Of a stretch of DNA of 64,000 nt, positions 35,291-45,700 are shown in pieces. Position 1 is the stretch's first letter, and every line of letters starts with the position of its first letter. The notes below the pieces were generated by a model. The model worked only from the letters and a program-made list of their open reading frames with translations. It made no database searches and was not told the DNA's origin. Location: NCBI RefSeq assembly GCF_008831285.2, contig NC_045141.1, positions 1,366,001-1,430,000 of the forward strand. The letters run 5' to 3'. The translations under genes and the position numbers were made by a program. Source of the DNA: Nymphaea colorata. Taxonomy: Eukaryota > Streptophyta > Magnoliopsida > Nymphaeales > Nymphaeaceae.

Positions 35291-36436
35291 TGGCAAATGA
35301 AATATGAAGCACAGTGACATGAACTAAGTATCTTATCTCATAAAATCCACTATCAGCAGTCTGATATAAGAAAAACACTTATAGTTACTATATTGCTATT
35401 ATGAAAATATCCATAGGTACTAGTATGTCATCACTAAGATAGCATCTTGATACCACATTAAAAAAAAGGAATAACAGAACTTTTAGACAAACACTACAAA
35501 AAATTAATAGCTTGCTATCAAAATAGCAAACTAGTCTGTAGACATTGTTAGAAACTCAGAGTTAGTGAGGTGATATTATGAGCTTTTTGACATCAACTAG
35601 CAATGTTACCCACAAATTCTCTAGTCAATGTTCAAATACTATCAATGCACAGAGTTACCGTATTTTTGTCACGAACAACATTTGTAGTTAACAATGTTTC
35701 ATTGTTAAGGTAGTAGTTTGATGTCAAAATTTTAAAACTAGAATTCAATCTCCCTCATGAAAAATTTTTAGCTCCGCCCTTGGCTACACCTTCTCCCAGT
35801 ACAAGAGTTCTTGCAAAACAATTTGTCCCACGTTGAAGTTGTCTAATGTATAAGAAAAAGTTCTCTAACTTTATCATCTCATTTGCCAACTAGCTCATCC
35901 TTTCTACCTTTGTTGTCCTATGTATTATTTCAAGACGAGCATGATTTATTCTTGACCCACCTCCTTCCAGGATTCTTGCTTTGACTACGAAGCACAACCA
36001 AATGTCTTTGTTCTCATATTTGTCTTTGTTTCGACAGTTAAAACAAAATAAAAAATAAAAAATCCATTAAGAGTAGCAAAATCCCACACAAAGAGCAACA
36101 ATGAAGGGGTAGTAGGCAAAATCTCACCTCCTTACCACCAAAACTGCTCCATCGCATGTCAAGTTCCATTCTCCTATGCTCTTTCAAGGTAAAGATGAAA
36201 AACTTCTACGCATGAATAACATTATGAGGAGATTGGGGCAAATGATTTTAAAGAAGGCAACCACTCGAGGAGAGCATTGCTTACAGTAAACCAAGAAAAC
36301 AAAACTAGAGACCAAGGGCAAAGATATTAATAGAAAGGGCACCAGGTAAGAAATGTCCAAGGAGAAAGGAAGCAAAAGAGGGAGTCCCATTGTGGATGGG
36401 CTGACTGAGATGAACCAAGGGCATGTCGCATGCTGG
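35291..36436. other. Intergenic sequence, nothing recognised
   Basis: No coding region, TIR or LTR was recognised between the minisatellite and the nested hAT-like elements. Confidence 0.5.
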
Positions 36437-37364
36437 TAGGGATGAACATGAGTCGAGTTGAGCCCGAGTTCGGCCAGCTCGTGTTTGGCTCGACTCTTGT
36501 TTTGGTCAGCTCGAGCTCGACTCAAACTCGAGTTGAGCTTTACAATGGTAGCTCAAGATTGACTCAATCAATTGTGTTCGAGCTTGAGTTTGACTCGACC
36601 GACTCTTTTAACTTGATTAATTGCTTGTTCGAGATGCTTTTGCTGTGGAAGGCGATATTGCTTCATGTATGGAATATGGAAAAAGATGGCAATAGAAGAA
36701 GGTAGTTCTACAAAGGAGAATGAACAATCATATGTTACCGAAATATAAAAGAAAAAAAAGAATGATGTTCAGATCAAGCTGAAAGCCTAAAAACCTACAA
36801 TGAGTTTCAGTTTCTAAAACGCTTCCTCGAGCGAGGTTTGAGGAAGAACAGACCTTTGCTCGAGCAAGGGTTTGAGGGAGAACAGACCTCACTCGAACGA
36901 GGTCAGAGAGAAAATAGACATTCGCTCAAGCAAGAGTCTGTGAGTTTCAGAAACCCTTGCTTGTTTTGCTCGAGCAAGGGTCATCCTCGAACAAAACCCT
37001 CACCAAGGGTTTCGAGCGAGGTCTGTGCTCAAGCAAAACCCTCACTTGAGTGAAACCCTTGCTGGAGAAGAGATCATTGAGTTTTTGAGACCCTCTCTCG
37101 TTTGAGGGAGAGAAGGTTTTCAAAAACCTTGTTTTCTCTAATTTAGAGAGAGAGAGAGAGAGACGTACCGTTGTTGCAAGCTGGTTGCCATCAGCAGTTC
37201 CACCGATCGCCGGATGTCGGTGCTGATTGAAGGAGTTTGTTGGCATCGGAGGTTGAAAGAGGAAGAGAGAGAAGAGAAAAAAAAGACAAAAAAATGAAGA
37301 TGAAACAATGAGGAAAACAACAAATATGTTCAATGTTCATTAGTGTTACTATTCACACAATTTT

Positions 37365-37506
37365 TTCCCAAGTGAGAGAAGGGGAGAGTAGAGGGATAGG
37401 AGAGGCCAAGAGCAAGAGGGTGTACCTTGGCCGGTTTCCCAAGTGAGAGAAGAGGAGAGTAGAGGGATAGGAGAGGCCAAGAGCAAGAGGGTGGACCTTG
37501 GCCGGC
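37365..37506. repeat. 71-bp tandem duplication
   Basis: Two adjacent copies (37365-37435 and 37436-37506) start at TTTCCCAAGTGAGAGAAG and end at CCTTGGCCGG. They differ at only about two bases, so the duplication is recent. Confidence 0.85.
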
Positions 37507-37624
37507 TGTTTGGAGGATTCTGTGGGGGTTAGCATAAGGCTGGGCGTCGGGCCGAGAAAATCCCGGGCCGGGCCGGGCCAGGCCCGGATAGGCCGGCCCG
37601 GCGGCGGCCCGGTCGGCCCGACGG

Positions 37625-37965
37625 GCTCCCTCCCCCTTCAGCCTTCCCCACTTCCCATCTCCTTCCCCCTTCCCGTCTTCCTCCAACTTCCTAGTTCCCC
37701 CTCCATTTCCCACTTCCCCCCACGGGCTCCCTCCCCCTTCCCCTTCTCAGTTCCCCCTCCCCTTTCCCCTTCCCAGTTCCCCCGACGGGCTCCCTCCTCC
37801 TTCCCGTCCCCTTCCCCCTTCTCGTCTTCCTCCCCCTTCCCCCTCTCAGTTCCCCCTCCCCTTTCCCCTTCCCAGTTCCCCCCGACGGGCTCCCTCCTCC
37901 TTCCCGTCCCCTTCCCATCTCCCTCCCCCTTCCCCTTCCCAGTTCCCCCTCCCCTCCCCCTTCCC
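37625..37965. repeat. C/T-rich degenerate tandem block
   Basis: Repeats of CCCTTCCC, CAGTTCCCC and GACGGGCTCCCTCC recur here, with a longer unit of about 120 bp visible at 37725-37880. Long open frames on both strands here (Pro/Ser-rich on +, Gly/Arg-rich on -) come from low complexity, not from selection. Confidence 0.75.
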
Positions 37966-37971
37966 GATTTT

Positions 37972-38213
37972 AGATTTTCAGAGAGCGGGTTGACACGGTG
38001 CCGGAGCCTTGTGATGGTGTTTTGGGAAGCACGGTTCACATCCAGGATGGTCCGACAAGGATCCAATGTGATGGTGAAAGCCAAAGCGAGCTCCGGTGGG
38101 ATCAGCGTCTGCGAGAGGGGCGTCAAATCCTCCAAGGTCGGCAAACCCTGCTCCCAGTCGACCACCCTCTCCTGCGCGGCATCAAAATCGACCATTTCCT
38201 CATCTTCTCCCAT
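37972..38213 (-). pseudogene. Captured N-terminal fragment of a LUX/PCL1-like GARP transcription factor
   Basis: The minus strand from an ATG at 38213 reads about 80 codons. Key segments are VDWEQGLPTLEDLTPLSQ, then LIPPELALAFTI, then TILDVNRASQNTI. These match the conserved N-terminal region of LUX ARRHYTHMO/PCL1 and related GARP (MYB-like) proteins of the plant evening complex: a W-E-x-G-L-P motif, LIPP-LA-AF-I and a TI-DVNRAS box. The DNA-binding domain is missing. After residue ~82 the frame runs into Gly/Lys/Arg/Glu-rich translation of the C/T-rich repeat block, which extends the open frame to 37638 but is not family sequence. It lies inside an hAT-like element, so capture by a transposon is the likely origin. 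Confidence 0.65.
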
Positions 38214-38651
38214 CCAGAACCAGAATCACCGCCACCAACCAAGCCTTCTACGATCTAACCGACACCAATGGGAGTTCGGGCAAGAGGAGGGAGGTCGGCG
38301 GCAGGAGGAGCCGAGGAGGTCGGCGGGCCGGGCCGGATCGGGCCGAACCTTACTGGGCCCGGCCCGGCCCGATACCCACCCTAGGTTAGCGAGAATGAAT
38401 GAGAAAGCAAGTGAGGAGAGAAAAAAAATGGGAAAATGAAGCATCGACAGAAGAACCAAAGAAAAATATCCTTGCTCGAGCTAACGAGCCCAGTTGGCTT
38501 AAGCGAGCTTCGTTAAACTAACTTGAACTAGACTTGATAAAATAAACGAGTTGAACAGACTTGTTGAGTAGAAAAGCTGGCTCAAACTCGAGTTAGACCC
38601 GAGCCTTAATGAGGCGAATTAGACTTGCTCGGCTCGTTTTTCACCCCTCTG

Positions 38652-38929
38652 TGGTAGACCATCGAGTAATGGGAGGGGTTCGAATGTTAAATCCGTACCG
38701 ATAGTTTTCGTGCACATGGATCGCGCACAAAAACTCGGTCTCGCTTCGCGCCCTGACGGGCTGACGGCCCCATACACAAGCACTCATGCTGCCCCGAAGC
38801 ATTTGATCCGTTTCGCGGGGGAGGAGGGTGCGTCTGCGCCCATGTCGACAGAAGTGATATCTAGTGGAGATTGATTGAGAGTCCCCCAACGGAACAAGGA
38901 GGAGAAGACGGGACAGGGGAGAACCAGCG
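38652..38929 (+). promoter_or_regulatory. Promoter-proximal region and 5' UTR of the SR gene
   Basis: This is the only sequence left between the hAT-like element and the start codon at 38930. It is GC-rich for this window and contains no clear TATA box. A short upstream reading frame, ATG at 38842 to TGA ending at 38874 (10 codons), would lie in the leader if transcription starts upstream of it. The transcription start cannot be placed from sequence alone. Confidence 0.45.
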
Positions 38930-39136
38930 ATGGGAAGGTACCGAAGCAGGAGCAGAAGCTACAGCCCCAGACGAAGCAGGAGCTGGAGCCCTCCTCGGAG
39001 GAAGAGGTATGACGACCCCAGGGACCGACAAAGAGGGGAGAGGTCATCTAGGTTTTACGGAGACCGGCGGTCCTCCGCTCCTTCAGGCCTCCTCGTTCGA
39101 AATGTTGCCCTAGACGCCAGGTCCGTGCTTCTTGGC

Positions 39137-39191
<55 letters not shown>

Positions 39192-39720
39192 AGCGAGCAG
39201 TCGATCCCTGGCTGTTTATATGTTCGGTGTCTTTGTTTTTGGTAGAAAAATCGTTTATTATCATTCGCATGCTTTCAACTTCCGCTTTCATGCTTGCAAT
39301 GATGATTTTAGGGATCCCATCTCGTGTTATGACTGTTGCCGTGATATTTGCTTTTGTTACTCTTTGAAGTTTGTACTCCTTCCTTTTCTCACTTAGCGAA
39401 CATAGTGGCTTTTTCCTCCGCTTGGGACCGCTCTGTTTGTCTAAGAGTCTGGGAAAATTCTTGCCAGGTGCTTCACTGCAGTTTCTTTGAGCTTCATCAA
39501 ATTGATCTGATGGAAAACAGGAAAAGCAAATTGTTTATCCTTACTTTTAAATTCGACATACCGTTGTCCTTTTTCCTTTTTTTCCTTCCCTTGTTCTCCC
39601 TTCACAAAAGCACCCTAAGTAAACTTGAGTGACACCTCTAGTGGTTCATGTCAAACAAAAATCGCCTGCGGCTATTGATTTTGAAGTCTATTAGGCAGCA
39701 GTAAGCATAAAACGGTCCAT

Positions 39721-39755
<35 letters not shown>

Positions 39756-42700
39756 GCACACGCACTCAAACACCCTGCACACATGCACACACATAGTGCT
39801 GCAGAGCTGTGCAACTAGAAAGGCATGCTACACTCCACTATATACCTGGAAGGAGGCTTCTAGGTCCGCAGCATTTAGTCTTTATCGTGCATAGGATATA
39901 GTAGTAGCAACCGGACCTCTTACGTTGACTTGGAATCTGAGTATGAAGATACTGGAGCTGTTCGTATTCTGGCGAAAATGCTTGTGCACAAGTCTACATG
40001 ACAATGTAAAAAGGAAAGGTGAGAAAAAAAAATCGTGTAAGCAATTTTTTGTTGTTTTCCAAAAATGACTTAGTGCAAATGGGGGGGGGGGGGGGTTGGG
40101 AGAGAGAGAGAGAGAAGGTTGTAGTCAAGCAAAGAACACACACACACAAACACACAGTATATGTGTAGGTATGTGTGTACTACGTAAATTAATATTGTTT
40201 GTTTTACAAAAGTTGGTTGAATCAGCTTAAAATTTAGATTGTTTTACTTAATATCTTGCTCTATACACACACACACATCATATATATAAAGTGCTAGGCT
40301 CAGTGAGTTTGGCCTTGAGCCTAGGCGAGAGTATGCACATTAAGTGGTCCCAAATAGAGAAAAAGTAAGCTAAATAAAATGCAATATTCGTTTTGAAAAT
40401 TAAGAACGGAACTCAAGCGTTTATCACTCGAAAACTTATGATGAAAGTCTGGGACAGTAAACCTGCTATGGGTCCTCCATCACTGCACCAAATAAAGAAT
40501 GCTTATGACCAAGAAGTCCAATGATGTCAGGAAATGGCTTGGCATTCCTGGATATTTGGTGTGATATCCCAGATCTGGTTATGGATGTGCATCACATCTC
40601 CATCATCTTCCATATTGATCCCAGAAAGGTGCTTAGGAGACTTCTTATCTATGTATTTTATATTGCTTACTTAGTTGAAGAGTGAAAACATGTATAGAAC
40701 TGATGAGTTTAATGTTTAGATCTGTTTCTAGATTAGTTAAAAGATTAATGGTCGTAGTGCTTCCAGACCATAATCAGGAAATTTTCAAGGTTCCATGCTA
40801 AATTGATTCCACATGAAACAAGTGAATAGGCTGTGGGTGCCACATATATGGGTCCCATTTGAGCAAAAGATCATGTGAAGCAACTTTTCTCGAACTGTCT
40901 ATGACACATACTCTGTTTGGCAACCACTTGAAATATATAATCCTTTATGGTGTGAAATTGTATGTTTTCACCTGTCACAACATGGCAGCTTTCAATTCCT
41001 AAATTCCTTGATGGAATTGTTTGTAAATGTGGGTCTGTTGCTTTTGTTTTATGCTGTTGCATCTATCTTGGTATTTGGTGTTGGTGTTTCTATTGTCTCT
41101 GATTATCATATTTCTGAACTGACTATGGTGATGCTTTATCCCAGGTTTGTAATTTTTTGTAACTCAGTTTGGAATGCTGCATCTGGAAGCTATTGTGATC
41201 TCAAGATTTTGCTCTTTTTCTTGTATTTCTGCCTTAAATTTTTGTCCCATCTTTGAAGCAAAATAATGTCTTGATGCAGACCCGAGGATTTAAGGATTCC
41301 ATTTGAACGGTTTGGACCTGTGAAGGATGTGTATCTTCCAAAGAATTATTATACAGGGTATGATTATTTCTTGGGTTATTGAAACTCCGTTATTCTTCTG
41401 ATGCCTATTATGTGACTTCACAATTTTAAAGAACATTGTTCTTCCCCTTTTCGTTGCTTCTGGTACATTAGTTGGAGTGTGTAGAAACAGTAAAAGTGAG
41501 AAGAACACGGATGTAACGTGGAAAAACACTCAACGAGAGGGAGAAAACACCACGGGTGAGGTCTGGTGCCCACTAGCCGCCAGACTCTCTCTCTCTTAAA
41601 ACTTCATTCGCTTCAGAAATTAGGGTTACAAGTCTTTAAGGAAGGCCCAACAAGGGCTACAAGCTGGATCGGGTCTAGACACAGACCCGGTCCCAAGACC
41701 CATCTTTACATGCTTCAACACTCCCCCTCAAGTTGGGCATACATATCGAACATGCCCAACTTGGATATATTTCTCTCAAAAGAAGTTGAAGATAGAGCTT
41801 TAGTCAGAACATCAGTGGTTTGGTCTTTAGACTTCATGTAAGGTAAGATTAACTCTTTAGCATCAATCCTCTCACGGATAAAGTGGCGATCAATCTCAAC
41901 ATGCTTTGTTCTGTCATGTAGTACAAGGTTATTTGGCTAGGTTGATTGCAGACTTGTTGTCACAGTACATCTTCATAGGTCCTCCAATCTCTATCCCGAT
42001 ATCAGCTAGCAATATTTTCAGCCATAGTAACTTTAACACTCTCATAGCAATAGCTCTATACTCAGCCTCTGCACTACATCGAGAACACACATCTTGCCTC
42101 TTGCTTCTCCAGATAACAAGGTTTCCTCCCAAGTAGACACAATACCTCGAGGTAGACCTTTTAGTATCAGCACAACCTGCCCAGTCAGCATCGGAATACC
42201 CTTCGATCTCAACAGGCTCTTGTTTCACATATAAGAGCCCCTTGTCAGGATTCATCTTCAAATAGCACAATATTCTGTCCACAGCCTTCAAGTGTGCATT
42301 AGTCGGAACATGCATGAATTGACTCAGTACATTCACAGCAAAAGTGATATCTGGTCGAGTGAGGGTAAGATAAATCAACTTCCCAACAAGACGTTGATAT
42401 TTTCCTTTGGCTTCTTCACAGAGCAACTCCCCATCTTTAAGGCTCAACTTGTGCCCAGCATAAAGAGGAGTAAAAGCTGGTCTACACCCTAGCTTACCGG
42501 TCTCCTCCAATAGATCTAGTGTGTATTTCCGTTGATTTAACACAAGGCTTGTACTGGACCTAGGAATCTCAATACCAAGAAAGTATCACAGTTTACCAAG
42601 ATCCTTGTGATCAAGTTCGGTAGCCAGTAACACTTTTAGCTTTGTGATTTCATCCTCATCATCACCTGGAACAATCATGTCATCCACGTAAACAAGTAAC

Positions 42701-45700
42701 AGAGTGACTTTCCCTTCTTTCTTCTTCACAAACAAAGTGTGGTCTCCATTCCCTTGATTGTAGCCATAATGTTAGTCGTTCGAACCATGCTCTAGGCGAT
42801 TGCTTGAGGCCATAAAAAGTCTTTTTTAGTTTACAACATTTTTCTGGTTCTTCATATCCTGGGGGCATACGCATATACACCTCCTCTTCGAGATCGCTAT
42901 TGAGAAATGCATTCTTAACATCCAGTTGGTACATCCTTCACTCCTTCATCACAGCTAGGGAAATAGCAACTCTAACTGTCCTCATTTTCGCAACTGGAGC
43001 AAAGGTCTCCAAGTAATCAATCCCATATTTTTAACTAAACCCCTTGGCCACAAAACGAGCTTTGTATCTTTCAACACTTCCATCTGGTTTGTATTTGATG
43101 GTGTAGACCCACTTGGATCCAACCAAGTGAGCTGCCTCAGGGATCTTTACAACTTCCCATGTCTTGTTTCTTCTCAGGGCTTCCATTTCTTCTTGCATCG
43201 CATCAGCCCACTTTGAATCACCTTGAGGTTCAGCAACAGTCCTGGGAATCACAGCCAAAGAAAGAGAAGATACAAAACACTTGTAATCCTTGCTCAGTTT
43301 AGAATAAGATATGAAATTACCAATAGGGTGTTGAGTAAATGACCTGACACCCTTTCTAAGAACAATGGGTAAATCTTCACTTATAGTCTCTGCCTGAGTA
43401 CCTTCAACTGGCATCTCTTGGGCACGACTTAGGTCATCCAGGGAAGGAGTAGCATTAGGATTTGGAGTAGGATTTTTGTCACCAGAGGGCATCGCTTCGT
43501 CAGCTTCATCAGTGGGTCCTGCCGCAGGCGACTTTCGCCTAGAGTAAACCTGCCCAAACAAACGGTCATGTCCCTCCTTATCCACAGTTGAACATCCATC
43601 ATCCTCATTGTGCTCTAGAGGGTTAGTAACCTCAATCTCTTCCTTCTTGTATTCCAAAAAATCTGTAAACTGAATCTCTTGATTGGGAGAATATTCTTCT
43701 CTCATTGTAGACCTCTCCCCCTAAAGAGAATTCTCACCAAAATATGAAGCATGTTCCAGGAAGGTGACATCTTTGGTAACATAGGCACGACCTGTGGAAG
43801 GGTCTCGACACTTATATCCTTTTTGAGTGAGGGAATAACCTAGAAAAACGCCCTTGACCGACCTAGGATCAAGCTTTTTAATATTAGGACTGTGATTGTG
43901 AATAAAACAAACATATCCAAAAACTCTAGGTGGAAGAGAGAAAGGTTCACGACTCCCCGGTAACATAGAGTGAGGCGTTTGTCTATTCAACACACGACTA
44001 GGCATACGGTTAATTAGATACGCATTGGTCAACACAGCATCCCCCAATATTTTTTTGGAACATGACGTTGAAAAAGAAGTGCCCGAGTCATATTCAGTAA
44101 CTGGCGATTCTTTCGTTCAACAACTCCATTTTGAGGAGTAGTATAACTACAAGAAGTTTCATGAACACTTCCCTTTTTTTGAAAGAAGCTATCAACAGAC
44201 TGACACGTATACTCACGAGCAATGAAGGTCTCTATAACAGTAAGAACTTCACTACGGTCTTTCAGCAAATAAACAATGGTGTTACGAGAACAATCATCTA
44301 TAAAGGTGATAAAATATTGAAAACCATGACAAGAAGGAATTCTCAAAGGCCCCCACACATCAGAGTGAATCATGGCAAACACCTCGTTAGAACGATGGGT
44401 TGACACAGGGTATGAAGCCCTAACATGTTTGGCCAGGTGACAGACATCACAAGACACCATAGTCATATCTAACCTGGAACACGGATCAGAAAATAACTAT
44501 CTTAAAATTCCAAAAGGAAGGTGTCCAAGGCGCTCATGCCAGCGCAGAATCGATTGAAGGGAGTCCTCTCTACTCTTCGTTGTTTTGCTGGCGGCTATCA
44601 TGAGGGCAGTAGCAGCAACAGCGGTGGCGGAATAAGAGCAGCGAGCGATGGAAAGGTCAGGGCCGGCAAAAATTTTCACAAACTAGTCACAGCTCTGATA
44701 CCATGTAGAAACAGTAAAAACGAGAAGAACACGGATGTAACGTGGAAAAACCCTCAACGAGAGCGAGAAAAAACCACGGGTGAGGAGGTCTGGTGCCCAC
44801 TAGCCGCCAGACTCTCTCTCTCTTAAAACTTCATTCACTTCAGAAATTAGGGTTACAAGTCTTTAAGTAAGGCCCAACAAGGGCTACAAGTTGGATCGGG
44901 TCTGAGACTCTGGACCCAGACCCGGTCCCAAGACCCATCTTTACATGCTTCATGAGAGTGCATGATAATAGGATATTATTTATGTGCAGAACTTCTGTCT
45001 TGAAACTTATCCACGTGAAGCAATGTTGGTCAGATTGTTTGAGAGAATGTAGATTGAAAGTTTATAATTTGCGAATGTCATGGGTGCACAATCAAAACTA
45101 ATCAGTTAGCCTTGGTGGGGAATATCCATTTAATGGTTATGAACCACACTTAAGTTTGATAATTGTACCACCTTTGGAATCTGAAGTGAGTTTCATTAAA
45201 TTTATAGATCAATCAAGTTAAATTTCCATAAGAACACAGGGTTTAGATGTATAAAACAAAATTCACATTATTAAATTTAATTCATAGTCAAGCTAAGTAA
45301 GTATGGATAAGAATATGTCGGTTTAAGTGTACATATCAAGATTCACATATATTTTGAATTCAAATTCAATTTTTATTTATTTAAGTGTAACCTGTCAAAT
45401 CACTAAACACATCAAACTGAAATCTGTAATTCACAATTTTCAAGAGTAATTTTGCATCGGGTGTAATTGGTTAAGGTTTTATACTATGCATTAGAAATCA
45501 GTTTTGCTAATGAATTAGCTAAACTTTATCTAAATCTTTTTGATGTTGAAAATTACGATTTAGTTTTATAAACTCCAACCCTTTCTTTTAGGGAATCATA
45601 TATTAGAAATTATTATAAATTTTATGTAAGAGATGAGGTTATTTTAAGCATTGTCACAAAAGACGTTAACAGGTATAATACGGTGAGAAAAAAAAACGGG

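Larger units (their letters stand above)
37536..38384. mobile_element. Inner hAT-like element carrying a gene fragment
   Basis: The left end AAGGCTGGGCGTCGGGCCG and the reverse complement of the right end, TAGGGTGGGTATCGGGCCG, form an imperfect inverted repeat followed on both sides by GGGCCGGGCC repeats. The flanks GTTAGCAT (37528-37535) and GTTAGCGA (38385-38392) agree at 6 of 8 bases, in line with the 8-bp duplication of hAT insertions. The interior holds a C/T-rich repeat block (37625-37965) and a fragment of a LUX/PCL1-like gene. No transposase is present. It sits inside the larger GAGCTCGA-type element. Confidence 0.6.
36437..38651. mobile_element. Outer hAT-like element with GAGCTCGA-type ends
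   Basis: The left end reads AGGGATGAACATGAGTCGAG and then dense CTCGAGCTCGACTCAAACTCG repeats. The right end, reverse-complemented, reads AGAGGGGTGAAAAACGAGCC and then similar GAGC/CTCGAGTTTGAG repeats. AGGGGTG...CGAGCCGAG ends with GAGCTCG subterminal repeats are widespread in plant non-autonomous hAT elements. Inside are degenerate CTCGAGCAAGGGT repeats (36830-37070), a 71-bp tandem repeat and a second nested element. No clean 8-bp duplication was found, so the ends are good to a few bases only. The right end lies about 280 bp upstream of the SR gene start codon. Confidence 0.55.
41480..44955 (-). mobile_element. Ty1/copia element, gag-less, antisense in SR intron
   Basis: LTRs lie at 41480-41720 (3') and 44704-44955 (5'), with a 5-bp target duplication GAGTG at 41475-41479 and 44956-44960. 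The PBS (complement of initiator tRNA-Met) is at 44692-44703 and the polypurine tract at 41721-41730. The internal coding order, minus strand, is GAG-pre-integrase, integrase, reverse transcriptase, RNase H. At about 3.5 kb it is shorter than a usual copia element of about 5 kb because gag and protease are missing between the PBS and the pre-integrase domain. The LTRs differ by roughly a dozen substitutions and two indels, so the insertion is not very recent. The outer end of the 5' LTR is altered (TCATG for TGTTG). Confidence 0.92.

Noticed and set aside
37638-37970. Gly/Arg-rich extension of the LUX-like frame
   Set aside because: After the family-like residues, the frame only translates the repeat block, so it is not part of the protein family.
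37498-38439. Open frame of 313 codons, Pro/Ser-rich, on the + strand
   Set aside because: It runs through the C/T-rich repeat block and antisense to the LUX-like fragment; the openness comes from composition.
38871-39113. 80-codon frame overlapping SR exon 1
   Set aside because: It has no ATG at its start (it opens with TTG) and lies over the RS-coding exon in another frame.
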